From NCBI GenBank assembly GCA_030746295.1, contig JASLMY010000086.1, positions 1 to 18,327 on the forward strand: DNA of 18,327 bases, in the 5' to 3' direction. How positions within the stretch are numbered: the stretch's first letter is position 1; the number at the start of each line of letters is the position of its first letter. The DNA is from Alphaproteobacteria bacterium (GTDB lineage Bacteria; Pseudomonadota; Alphaproteobacteria; GCA-2731375). Below are positions 7,128 through 14,466 of this stretch, piece after piece. Position numbers and translations under genes: made by a program. The notes below the pieces were generated by a model. It did no database searches. It was given only the letters and a program-made list of their open reading frames with translations, and was not told where the DNA came from.

Positions 7128-8516
7128 TGGAGCTGTCTTTGGGTCGGCCTGACGGTCGCGCTCGCCGCTTGCGAGGGCCCTGAGGTCGGCCAGCTCGGCG
7201 CGGTCTCGGGCTTCAAGGGCGGGGTCGCCACGGACGAGCCGCGTGCCTCGGTGGTGGCGCACGATGCCCTTTCCGCCGGTGGCACCGCCGTCGATGCCGC
7301 GATCGCGGCGTTCTTCACCATGTCGGTGACCTACCCGGCCGGGGCCGGGCTCGGCGGCGGCGGACTCTGCGTGGTCTATGATGCCGAGACCAACAAGGGA
7401 GAAGCGCTCGAATTCCTGGCCGGACGGCCGGCCGCCGGCGGCCCCTACGCGGTGCCAGGCGTCGTCCGCGGCTTGGCCGCGCTGCACGCCCGCTACGGCC
7501 GTCTGCAATGGTCGCAGCTGGTCTCACCGGCCGAGCAGATGGCCCGCTTCGGCCATCCCATCAGCCGGGCGCTGGCCAAGCGGCTCGAGGCGTCGAGGGA
7601 CCGGCTCTGGCAAGAGCCCGCCTTGCGGCGACTTTTCTTCCGCCAGGGCGGCAAGCTCAAGGGTGAAGGCGAGAAGCTCGTCCAGTTGGAGCTGGCGACG
7701 ATGTTGTCGCAAATCAGGGCCCGCGGCGCCGGCGATCTCTATGGCGGCCAGGCCGGCCGCACCTTCGTCGAGGCAGCCCAGACCGCGGGCGCGACCATCA
7801 CGGTCGACGACCTGCGCGGCTACCGTCCGATCTGGCGGCCAACCCGAGAGATCGATTTCGGCAGCGAGACCGGTCATGTGGCCCCACCGCCGCCGCAGGG
7901 CGGCCAGGTGTTGGGCGCGCTTCTCGATACACTCGAATCGGCACGGTCCGAGCGACGGGTCGAGGCGCTGTTGAACGCCGGCGCCAAAGCCTATGGCACC
8001 GGGCCAACCGACGCCGCCGCGCCCCAGGGGGGTGCAGCGGTCGTGGTCGGCGATCGCGGCGGCTCGGCCGCCGCCTGCAACTTCACCATGGGCCCGCTCT
8101 TCGGCAGCGGCCGCATGGCCGGCGCCGCGGGCGTTCTGCTGGCGCCGGTCGAGGGGCGCGAGAAGGACTTCGCGTCCCCAATGGTGGTCGCCAACCACAA
8201 CGTGCACCAGGGCCATCTGGCGATCGCGTCCTCGGGCGGCTGGGCCGCACCCGCGGCGACGGCACTGGTGGCGCTGGCCTTGCTGGAGGACGGCGCCGAG
8301 ACGGCCGCGGCGCTCGCCGCACCCAGGGCGATCAGGCTCGGCCCCGGCGGGCTGGTTTTCCACGAGCCGAACGTCACGGGCGCCGACGGCCAACAGGTCC
8401 AAGCACTCGGCAACGTGCAGCTGATCTGGTGCCGGGAAGGCCTCGACGATCCCGAGAGCTGCCGCTTCGCCTCCGACAGGCGCGGCTACGGCCTCGCCCG
8501 CGGCCAGGCCTTCTGA
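7113..8516 (+). CDS. Gamma-glutamyltransferase-like lipoprotein, probably catalytically dead
   Basis: A 467-residue protein, shorter than typical GGT (about 550-580). Residues 1-20 are a lipoprotein signal ending in the lipobox LAAC (C20). The GGT large-subunit core is clear: GGVATDEPRAS, then GGTAVDAAIAAFFTMSVTYP and GAGLGGGGLCVVYDA (about 36-91), and VPGVVRGLAALHARYGRLQW (114-133). The small-subunit region is also present (FGSGRMAGAAGVLL, about 330-343; ASSGGW, 372-377). However, the invariant TTH that supplies the autoprocessing and catalytic threonine is replaced: anchoring on the FGSG motif puts Gly307-Ala-Ala there. The Arg of the RE substrate-binding motif also appears to be lost (EFLAGRP). 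Maturation and gamma-glutamyl transfer should therefore be impossible. It may act as a structural or binding lipoprotein beside the M48 protease. The start has an AGGA ribosome-binding site. Confidence 0.85.
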   Translation: MRAGQWSCLWVGLTVALAACEGPEVGQLGAVSGFKGGVATDEPRASVVAHDALSAGGTAVDAAIAAFFTMSVTYPAGAGLGGGGLCVVYDAETNKGEALEFLAGRPAAGGPYAVPGVVRGLAALHARYGRLQWSQLVSPAEQMARFGHPISRALAKRLEASRDRLWQEPALRRLFFRQGGKLKGEGEKLVQLELATMLSQIRARGAGDLYGGQAGRTFVEAAQTAGATITVDDLRGYRPIWRPTREIDFGSETGHVAPPPPQGGQVLGALLDTLESARSERRVEALLNAGAKAYGTGPTDAAAPQGGAAVVVGDRGGSAAACNFTMGPLFGSGRMAGAAGVLLAPVEGREKDFASPMVVANHNVHQGHLAIASSGGWAAPAATALVALALLEDGAETAAALAAPRAIRLGPGGLVFHEPNVTGADGQQVQALGNVQLIWCREGLDDPESCRFASDRRGYGLARGQAF

Positions 8517-8518
8517 TG

Positions 8519-8593
8519 CTCGTGTCCTTGTCGAATCAGAAGTCCGTCGGGCGCTTGCCACAAACGATGCGAACTTTTGATTTGGGACACTAG
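8519..8593. repeat. 75-bp imperfect inverted repeat (MITE-like or RNA hairpin)
   Basis: Almost the whole gap between the GGT-like and aminotransferase genes is an imperfect palindrome. Outer arms are GTGTCC (8522-8527) and GGACAC (8585-8590), extended by CT and AG at the edges. Inner arms are AATCAGAAGTCCG (8534-8546) and CGAACTTTTGATT (8570-8582), which pair at 11 of 13 positions plus one G-T. A small GGC/GCC hairpin (8550-8559) lies inside the loop. The right outer arm includes the GGGA just upstream of the aminotransferase ATG at 8596. It could be a miniature transposable element or a folded leader controlling translation. Confidence 0.65.
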
Positions 8594-8595
8594 CG

Positions 8596-9741
8596 ATGAA
8601 GATCGGCTCCGGCAGCGACATTCCCGCCTTTATCGTCATGGACGTGATGAAGGCCGCGGCCGAGCGTGAGGTCGCCGGCGGCGACGTCCTGCACATGGAG
8701 GTCGGCCAGCCCTCGACCGGGGCGCCCGCCGGGGCCGTCGCGGCGGCGAAGCGGGCCCTCGACGGCGACGTCCTCGGCTATACGCTGGCGCTCGGTATCC
8801 CGGATTTGCGCCAGCGCATCGCCCGCCACTACCAAGATTTTTACGGCCTCGAGGTCGACCCGGAGCGGATCGCCGTCACCACCGGCTCGTCGGGCGCCTT
8901 TCTGCTCTCCTTCCTCTCCGCCTTCGACCCCGGCGACAAGGTGGCGATTCTGCGCCCCGGCTATCCCTGCTACCGCAATATCCTCAGTGCCTGCGGCTTC
9001 GAGGCGGTCGACGTGCCCGTCGGGCCCGAGACCCGCTTTCAGCCGACGCCAGCGCTTCTGGACGTGGCCGGCGGCGGCGCCCTCGACGGCCTGCTGGTGG
9101 CGAGCCCGGCCAATCCCACGGGCTCGATGCTGCGGCGGCAAGAGATGGCGACCATCACCGCCTATTGCCGCGCGCACGACATTCGCTTCATCTCCGACGA
9201 GATCTACCACGGCATCACCTACGGCGGGCCGGCGGAGTCGGCATTGGCGCACGACGACCAGACGATCGTCATCAACTCGTTCTCGAAATACTTCTCGATG
9301 ACCGGCTGGCGGCTCGGCTGGACGGTGCTGCCGGAGCCGCTGGTCAGGCCCTTCGAGCGGCTGGCGCAGAACCTCTTCATCTCGCCGCCGAGCCTGGCCC
9401 AGCACGCAGCACTGGCCGCCTTTGATTGCACCGAGGAGCTGGAGGCCAACGTCGCCCGCTATGCCCGCAACCGCGAATTGCTGCTCAGCGAGTTGCCCAA
9501 GGCCGGCTTCGACGAGCTGGCGCCGGCCGACGGCGCCTTCTACCTCTATGCCGACGTGCGCCGGATCAGCAACGATTCCGGTGCCTTCTGCGCCGAGATG
9601 CTGCAGGCCACCGGCGTCGCGGCGACGCCCGGCATGGACTTCGACCCGGTCGACGGCCGCAGCTGGGTCCGCTTCTCCTTCTGTGGTTCGACCGAGGACA
9701 TGGCCGAGGCCGCCCGGCGGCTCCAGGACTGGCTCGCCTAG
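8596..9741 (+). CDS. Class I/II PLP-dependent aminotransferase
   Basis: A 381-residue fold-type I aminotransferase of the aspartate/aromatic group. The cofactor lysine is K231 in NSFSKYFSMTGWRLGW. Other PLP contacts are TGSSGAF (96-102), the Asn in PANPTG (N173), and Asp201/Tyr204 in DEIYHG. The substrate carboxylate Arg is in the C-terminal WVRFSF segment. It transfers an amino group from an amino acid to a 2-oxo acid. The substrate cannot be set from sequence; aspartate, alanine or aromatic substrates are all possible. The ATG at 8596 has only a weak GGGA upstream, which lies inside the arm of the preceding inverted repeat. The gene follows the GGT-like gene by 79 bp. Its stop codon overlaps the stop of the convergent PhyH-family gene. 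Confidence 0.94.
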   Translation: MKIGSGSDIPAFIVMDVMKAAAEREVAGGDVLHMEVGQPSTGAPAGAVAAAKRALDGDVLGYTLALGIPDLRQRIARHYQDFYGLEVDPERIAVTTGSSGAFLLSFLSAFDPGDKVAILRPGYPCYRNILSACGFEAVDVPVGPETRFQPTPALLDVAGGGALDGLLVASPANPTGSMLRRQEMATITAYCRAHDIRFISDEIYHGITYGGPAESALAHDDQTIVINSFSKYFSMTGWRLGWTVLPEPLVRPFERLAQNLFISPPSLAQHAALAAFDCTEELEANVARYARNRELLLSELPKAGFDELAPADGAFYLYADVRRISNDSGAFCAEMLQATGVAATPGMDFDPVDGRSWVRFSFCGSTEDMAEAARRLQDWLA

Positions 9742-10568
9742 GAGACGGACCGCGGCCAGACGACGGGGAACAGCTCGCAGGCCATGGGGTCGCCGGCCTT
9801 CAGGCCATGCCCCTCGATCGGTGGCGAGACGCGGCCCGGACGCTCGGCATAGCGGGCATCTTCGCCCAACCAGCGGGTGGCATAAGCGCGACGGCGCCGT
9901 GTCGACGAGGCGTTGCCGGCGGCCCCGTGCAGCGTCAGGGCATGGAAGAAAAGGCAGTCGCCGGGCACCATCTCCCAGCCGAGGATTTCGTATTCGTCGC
10001 GCCCGGCCTCGACGTCGGGCGCCTCCTCCATGCCGTCGTCGCCCGGCACCAGGGCGGTGCCGTCGGCGTTGAAATAGCGCGGCCGGAACCACCGCCCCCA
10101 GCGATGCGAGCCGGCGACGAACTCCAAGCTGGTCGCCCGATCCACCGGATCGAGGGGCAGCCAGATCGAGCCCACCATGCGGCCGTCGACCGGATAGTAG
10201 GGCTGGTCGTGATGCCACGGCGTGGGCAGCGGCGTGTTCGGTTCCTTGACCAGCAGATGGTCGTGATAGAAGACGACCTCCGACGCCCCCAGGAGCCGGG
10301 CCGCGATCGCCGCCGCCGGGCTTTCCTCGACAAAGCGCCGGCATTCGGGCCAGCGGCGCCAGAGCTGGAAGTCGACGAAGAACTCGCCCGTGACCCCATC
10401 CGGCGTGTTGTGCCGCACCATCGGGCCGGGCGCCGCCTTGTCCCTTTCCACCGCTTCCACCAGGGCCGCGATCCACTCTCGATCGAAGGCCTGGCGCAAA
10501 CAAACGACGCCGTCGCGCCGAAAAGCGGCGACCTCGGCCTCGCTGACGGTTGCGGTGCTGCGGTTCAT
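9738..10568 (-). CDS. Phytanoyl-CoA dioxygenase (PhyH) family protein
   Basis: A 276-residue Fe(II)/2-oxoglutarate-dependent oxygenase of the PhyH family. The iron-binding facial triad is visible: H119-x-D121 in WHHDQPYY, and the distal His in LTLHGAAGN (H214). The downstream Arg cluster (RRRRAYATRW, about 224-233) would bind 2-oxoglutarate. GSIWLPLD and VAGSHRWG are typical conserved core segments. Such enzymes hydroxylate small molecules (lipids, amino acids such as ectoine, natural products); this one has no assignable substrate. The frame is open to 10595, but the ATG at 10568 has AGGGAG at suitable spacing and is chosen. It is divergent from the solute-binding protein gene across 200 bp and ends in the shared CTAG with the aminotransferase gene. 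Confidence 0.9.
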   Translation of the reverse strand: MNRSTATVSEAEVAAFRRDGVVCLRQAFDREWIAALVEAVERDKAAPGPMVRHNTPDGVTGEFFVDFQLWRRWPECRRFVEESPAAAIAARLLGASEVVFYHDHLLVKEPNTPLPTPWHHDQPYYPVDGRMVGSIWLPLDPVDRATSLEFVAGSHRWGRWFRPRYFNADGTALVPGDDGMEEAPDVEAGRDEYEILGWEMVPGDCLFFHALTLHGAAGNASSTRRRRAYATRWLGEDARYAERPGRVSPPIEGHGLKAGDPMACELFPVVWPRSVS

Positions 10569-10768
10569 GCTGGGCTCCCTCGCACTGGCGAGCACGCTTG
10601 GAGCTTGGCTCGACCCGCCGACGGGTGCAAGACGCCGGCAAGGCCATTATTGCGCCCGACAGACGGTTGCGACATCATGGGGTCAAGCGGAAGCAAGTCG
10701 CCGACTGAGCGGCGGCGCTTCGCGGGATGGGCTCGCAAGGGCGAGTTCGCGCAACTTGGGAGGAAGAC
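10569..10768. promoter_or_regulatory. Divergent intergenic region, PhyH gene / solute-binding protein gene
   Basis: These 200 bp must hold the promoters of both flanking genes. A short hairpin, ACCCG-CCGA-CGGGT, lies at 10613-10626. On the minus strand a TTGACC near 10682 could be a -35, but no good -10 follows at 17 nt. The forward gene has a strong GGGAGGAAG ribosome-binding site at 10758-10766. No clear operator was identified. Confidence 0.35.
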
Positions 10769-12367
10769 ATGTCTAAGGCTACACGAGGCCTCAAGACCGC
10801 GCTGTTGGCCGCCGGGATCGCGGCCGTGGGTGCGGTTGCCGGACTGCAGCCGGCGATGGCCGAGACCGTTCTCAAGGCCAAGGTCCACGCCGACCTCAAG
10901 AACATCGATCCGATCTGGACGACGGCCTATATCAGCCGCAACCACGGCTACCTGATTTTCGACACCCTCTTCGCCACCGACGCCGACCTCAAGGTGCAGC
11001 CTCAGATGGTCGACAAGTGGGAGGTCAGTTCGGACAACCTGGTCTACACCTTCACGCTTCGCGACGGCCTGAAGTTCCACGACGGTGCGCCCGTGACCTC
11101 GGAGGACTGCATCGCCTCGATCAAGCGCTGGGGCAAGCGCGACGGCATGGGCCAGAAGCTGATGGACGCCGTCGACCGCCTCGAGGCCGTCGACGCCAAG
11201 ACCTTCAAGCTGGTGCTGAAGGAGCCCTACGGCCTGGTCCTCGCCTCGCTCGGCAAGATCAGCTCCAACGTGCCCTTCATGATGCCCAAGCGCCTGGCCG
11301 AGACTGACCCCTTCGAGCAGATCCCGGAATCGATCGGCTCCGGCCCCTTCGTCTTCCAGAAGGACAAGTGGGTTCCCGGCTCCAAGGTCGTCTACAAGAA
11401 GAACATGGACTACAAGCCGCGCTCCGAGCCCGCCAGCGGTGCGGCCGGCGGCAAGGTCGTCCACTACGACGTTCTCGAGTGGCTCTACATGCCGGACCAG
11501 AACAGCGCCTTGAACGCGCTGATCGCCGGCGAGATCGACTATTTCGAGGACCCGGCGCTGGATCTGGTGCCGACCTTGAAGCAGAGCAAGGACGTCAAGA
11601 TCCACGTCATCAATCCGCTCGGCAGCCAGGGCTGGCTCCGCATCAACCACCTGCACCCGCCCTTCAACAATCAGAAGGCGCGCCAGGCGCTGCAGTACAT
11701 GGTGAACCAGGAGATGTACATGCAGGCCGCCGTCGGGGTCGACAAGAACTTCTACAAGCTCTGCCCGGCGATGTTCGTCTGCGACACGCCCTTCGCCACG
11801 GATGCCGGCTCGGCCCGGATCATGGAGCACAACATGGCCAAGGCCAAGCAGCTCCTGAAGGAATCGGGCTATACCAACCAGCGCGTCGTGCTGATGCAGC
11901 CGACAGACCTCGTCAACCTCAACGCCTTCACCCTGGTGACGGCGCAGCTCCTGCGTGAGGTTGGCATCAACCTTGAGGTCCAGGCCATGGACTGGTCGAC
12001 GCTCACCTCGCGCCGGGCCATGAAAGAGCCGCTGGCCAAGGGTGGCTGGAACATCTTCCACACCTCCTGGATCGGCCCCGACGTGATGACGCCGGCGGTC
12101 AACATCGGCACCTCGGGCGGCTGCACCGAGCGGGCTTGGTTCGGCTGGCCGTGCGATGAGAAGATCGAGAAGCTGCGCGGTGACTTCGCCAAGGCGACCG
12201 ACGCGGCGGAACAGAAGAAGATCGCCGAAGCGGTGCAGATGCGGGCCAACGAGATTGTCGCCTATGTCCCGATCGGCCAGTTCTACACGCCCATCGCCTA
12301 TCGCAAGAACCTGACCGGCGTGATCGAGGCGCCGGTGCCGTTCTTCTGGAATATCAAGAAGAACTGA
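10769..12367 (+). CDS. ABC transporter substrate-binding protein, family 5 (peptide/opine/nickel type)
   Basis: A 532-residue periplasmic solute-binding protein of the SBP_bac_5 family, close to the usual length. The signal peptide is residues 1-31 (MSKATRGLKT then a hydrophobic core, cleavage after AMA). The family segments LVYTFTLRDGLKFHDGAPVTSEDC (in the first 130 residues), GSGPFVF and the C-terminal YVPIGQFYTPIAYRKNLTG are recognisable. Such proteins deliver oligopeptides or other small molecules to a Dpp/Opp-type transporter. No permease or ATPase gene lies on either side, so it is an orphan in this window. The frame opens earlier at 10727, but the ATG at 10769 has GGGAGGAAG immediately upstream and starts the signal peptide. 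A hairpin terminator follows. Confidence 0.94.
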   Translation: MSKATRGLKTALLAAGIAAVGAVAGLQPAMAETVLKAKVHADLKNIDPIWTTAYISRNHGYLIFDTLFATDADLKVQPQMVDKWEVSSDNLVYTFTLRDGLKFHDGAPVTSEDCIASIKRWGKRDGMGQKLMDAVDRLEAVDAKTFKLVLKEPYGLVLASLGKISSNVPFMMPKRLAETDPFEQIPESIGSGPFVFQKDKWVPGSKVVYKKNMDYKPRSEPASGAAGGKVVHYDVLEWLYMPDQNSALNALIAGEIDYFEDPALDLVPTLKQSKDVKIHVINPLGSQGWLRINHLHPPFNNQKARQALQYMVNQEMYMQAAVGVDKNFYKLCPAMFVCDTPFATDAGSARIMEHNMAKAKQLLKESGYTNQRVVLMQPTDLVNLNAFTLVTAQLLREVGINLEVQAMDWSTLTSRRAMKEPLAKGGWNIFHTSWIGPDVMTPAVNIGTSGGCTERAWFGWPCDEKIEKLRGDFAKATDAAEQKKIAEAVQMRANEIVAYVPIGQFYTPIAYRKNLTGVIEAPVPFFWNIKKN

Positions 12368-12389
12368 TCCGACAACTCTGACGACAATG

Positions 12390-12424
12390 GGGCCGCTCCC
12401 TTCGGGGGCGGCCCATTTCTTTTG
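12390..12424 (+). terminator. Rho-independent terminator after the solute-binding protein gene
   Basis: A GC-rich stem, GGGCCGCTCCC (12390-12400) with GGGGCGGCCC (12405-12414), is closed by a stable C(TTCG)G loop with one bulged T, or by a triloop with one G-T pair. ATTTCTTTT follows. It begins 22 bp after the stop codon at 12367 and also stands at the end of the convergent HxlR gene, which it may help to terminate. Confidence 0.85.
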
Positions 12425-12429
12425 CCTTC

Positions 12430-13131
12430 TCAGGCCGAGGCGGCCTCGCGCTCGCGGGCGAAGAGGCTCAAGGCGAACCAATCGCGGAAGGCGCGGACGT
12501 CCTTCGCGATGCCGTCGAGCTTCAGCCCGCCCGTGCGCCGGGCGGCGTCGATGGTGACGTGCCCGAGCCAGACCTCGACCAGGGTCTTGACCGGGCTGGC
12601 GATAGTGAGATCGACCGCGTGCCCGGGGTCTTTCATGCAGAGGTCGACCTCGCCGCGGTCGAAGACCAGCCAAAAGCGGCGCTTGGCCGAGGGCACGCCG
12701 GCGAAGTCGAACAGCGCGACGAAACGCCGCCCCGCGGGCATCCCCTCGGGCGTCACGTTGCGCCGGATGTCCCACATCAGCAGGGCCGGATCCAAATTCT
12801 CCTCCGCCGTCAGGTCGTCGCGAACCCAGCGCTGGGCCCAAAAGCCGAAACCCTCGACGATCGGCCGAAGCTCCTCGCCGGCTTGGGTCAGATGGTACTC
12901 CGCGCCCCGGCCGCCAGGCCCCGGACGTCGCTCGACGATATCGGCGAATTCCAGCTCCTTGAGACGGCGGGAGAGCAACGACGACGACATCTGCGGCACG
13001 CCGCGCTGGATGTCGTTGAAGCGGGCGCTGCCGCACAACAGCTCGCGGACGACGAGCGGCGTCCAGCGTTCCGCCAGAATTTCCGCCGCCCGGGACACCG
13101 GGCAGAACTGGCCATAGCCTCGCTTGTGCAT
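12430..13131 (-). CDS. HxlR-family transcriptional regulator with C-terminal SCP2-like domain
   Basis: A 233-residue regulator. Residues 1-100 are the HxlR winged helix-turn-helix: the conserved Cys of the family (C10 in FCPVSRA), AAEILAERWTPLVVRELLCG, FNDIQRGVPQMSSSLLSRRL and the wing around ERRPGPGGRGAEYHLT. Plain HxlR proteins are only about 110 residues; the extra 130 residues (about 105-225) have the look of a sterol-carrier/SCP2-like ligand domain (for example FDRGEVDLCMKDPG and SPVKTLVEVWLGH), suggesting sensing of a hydrophobic molecule. This second assignment is weaker. The ATG at 13131 is chosen over upstream GTG 13155 because AGGGGGG lies just before it. It is divergent from the flavoprotein gene, the natural target, with a palindrome between them. 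Confidence 0.9.
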   Translation of the reverse strand: MHKRGYGQFCPVSRAAEILAERWTPLVVRELLCGSARFNDIQRGVPQMSSSLLSRRLKELEFADIVERRPGPGGRGAEYHLTQAGEELRPIVEGFGFWAQRWVRDDLTAEENLDPALLMWDIRRNVTPEGMPAGRRFVALFDFAGVPSAKRRFWLVFDRGEVDLCMKDPGHAVDLTIASPVKTLVEVWLGHVTIDAARRTGGLKLDGIAKDVRAFRDWFALSLFAREREAASA

Positions 13132-13162
13132 TACCGCATCCCCCCTGCGAGCCACCCCTGGT

Positions 13163-13183
13163 CAACTGCAGATATTGAAGTTG
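13163..13183. promoter_or_regulatory. Candidate operator for the HxlR regulator
   Basis: A 21-bp imperfect palindrome with arms CAACTxCA and TGxAGTTG (14 of 21 positions symmetric) sits in the middle of the 115-bp gap between the divergent regulator and flavoprotein genes. HxlR dimers bind such sites. Position and symmetry are seen; binding is inferred. Confidence 0.4.
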
Positions 13184-13246
13184 TATCGCGTTTGGTCAAG
13201 CACGATCTTCCAGGCTCGGGGATCGAACACAGGGGAGAGCAAGACG

Positions 13247-14407
13247 ATGACCGAGACGAGAAAAGATCTGACGAAGCTGGTCCAAGAGCTCGGGCCGCGC
13301 TTCGCCGCGCGGGCTGCGAGCCACGATGAGGACGCGACCTTCGTCGCCGAGAACTATGACGCCTTGCGCGAGCACAAGGTGTTCTCCGCCCTGGTGCCGA
13401 CCGAGCTCGGCGGCGGCGGTGTCGCCTATAGCGAGATGTGCGAGTTCGTCCGCGAGCTGGCACAACACTGCGGCGCGACGGCGTTGGCCCTGTCGATGCA
13501 TTCGCACCTGGTCTCGGCCGCCGTCTACAACTACCGGAACGGCAAGCCCGGCCAAAAGCTCCTGGAGCGGGTCGTCGGTGCCGAGGCGATCTTGGTCAGC
13601 ACCGGTGCGAACGACTGGCTGGGCTCGAACGGCAGCGTCGAGCGCGCCGCGGGCGGCTTCCTCGTCAGCGCCAAGAAACCCTTCGCCAGCGGCTCGCCCA
13701 AGGGCGACGTGCTGGTGACCTCGGCACCCTACGAAGACCCGGTGGAAGGCTGGCAAGTGCTGCATTTCCCCGTACCCTTCGCCGCCGAAGGCGTCAACCT
13801 CGCCGGCGACTGGAACACGCTTGGCATGCGGGCCACCGGCTCCGAGACGGTGGTGCTGGACGAGGTCTTCGTGCCCGACGAGGCGGTCGCGCTACGCCGG
13901 CCGCGCGACGAATACCATCCGGCCTGGAACGTGATCCTGACCGTGGCCATGCCGCTCGTCATGTCGGCCTATCTCGGCGTCGCCGAGGCGGCGGCCGAGA
14001 TCGCCCGGGCCGGCGCCACGAAGCGCGCCGACGACCCGGGGACGCCCTACCTGCTGGGCGAGCTTGAAAACCTGCTGACGACGGCCAGGCTGGCGCGCGA
14101 CGATATGGTGCGGATCACCAATGACTGGGACTTCGAAGCCACGACCGAGACCGCGAACGAGATCCTGGTCCGCAAGACCATCGCCGCAAAGGCGGCCTTG
14201 GCGACCGGCGAGAAGGCGTTGGAGGCGACCGGCGGCGGCGGCTTCTACCGGGCCTCGGGGCTGGAGCGGCTGGTCCGCGACCTGCACGCAAGCCAGTTCC
14301 ACCCCCTGCAGGAGAAGCGCCAGCACCGCTTCACCGGCCGCCTCGCCCTCGGCCTCGACCCGATCGGCGAGAGCACAGCACCGGCGGCACAGGCCAAGGC
14401 GGCCTAG
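13247..14407 (+). CDS. Acyl-CoA dehydrogenase-fold flavoprotein, possibly a class D monooxygenase
   Basis: A 386-residue protein with the acyl-CoA dehydrogenase fold: N-terminal helices (1-110), a middle beta domain (ILVSTGANDW, then LGMRATGSETVVLDEVFVP, about 115-210) and C-terminal helices ending in ATGGGGFYRASGLERLVRDLHAS. The region that normally carries the catalytic glutamate (YEGT in medium-chain enzymes) reads FHPLQEKRQ here (351-359), with no Glu in the expected place. Flavin-dependent monooxygenases with this fold, such as DszC, also lack that Glu and have a His in an LHDP-like segment, which H352 may mirror. It may therefore oxygenate with reduced flavin rather than dehydrogenate an acyl-CoA. 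The ATG at 13247 follows GGGGAGAGC; the frame is open to 13124, overlapping the regulator start. A separate flavin reductase is not seen nearby. Confidence 0.85.
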   Translation: MTETRKDLTKLVQELGPRFAARAASHDEDATFVAENYDALREHKVFSALVPTELGGGGVAYSEMCEFVRELAQHCGATALALSMHSHLVSAAVYNYRNGKPGQKLLERVVGAEAILVSTGANDWLGSNGSVERAAGGFLVSAKKPFASGSPKGDVLVTSAPYEDPVEGWQVLHFPVPFAAEGVNLAGDWNTLGMRATGSETVVLDEVFVPDEAVALRRPRDEYHPAWNVILTVAMPLVMSAYLGVAEAAAEIARAGATKRADDPGTPYLLGELENLLTTARLARDDMVRITNDWDFEATTETANEILVRKTIAAKAALATGEKALEATGGGGFYRASGLERLVRDLHASQFHPLQEKRQHRFTGRLALGLDPIGESTAPAAQAKAA

Positions 14408-14430
14408 CTGAAGTATCCGGACGCGAATGG

Positions 14431-14462
14431 AATTGGGGTCAGGGTCAACTCTGACCCCAATT
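14431..14462. terminator. Near-perfect palindrome between convergent genes (bidirectional terminator or REP-like repeat)
   Basis: The arms AATTGGGGTCAG (14431-14442) and CTGACCCCAATT (14451-14462) pair perfectly and can extend by a G-T and a G-C pair to a TCAA loop. It fills the 59-bp gap between two convergent stop codons (14407 and 14467), where a bidirectional terminator is expected. The trailing T runs are short (AATT). The GGGGTCAG...CTGACCCC pattern also resembles dispersed palindromic repeats found in many proteobacteria, which I recall but cannot verify here. Confidence 0.7.
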
Positions 14463-14466
14463 TCGC

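Noticed and set aside
7074..7508. N-terminal extension of the M48 protease frame up to 7508
   Set aside because: The extension overlaps the GGT-like gene antisense and precedes a clear signal peptide; TTG at 7073 with GGAG upstream is a better start.
8590..10647. A 685-codon reverse open frame over the aminotransferase and PhyH-family genes
   Set aside because: Both genes have full domain support in other frames; this frame has no recognisable motif.
10565..13165. An 866-codon reverse open frame across the solute-binding protein gene
   Set aside because: It runs antisense through the solute-binding protein and in another frame of the HxlR gene; its Asp/Leu/Val/His-rich composition is the usual mirror of a GC-rich coding strand.
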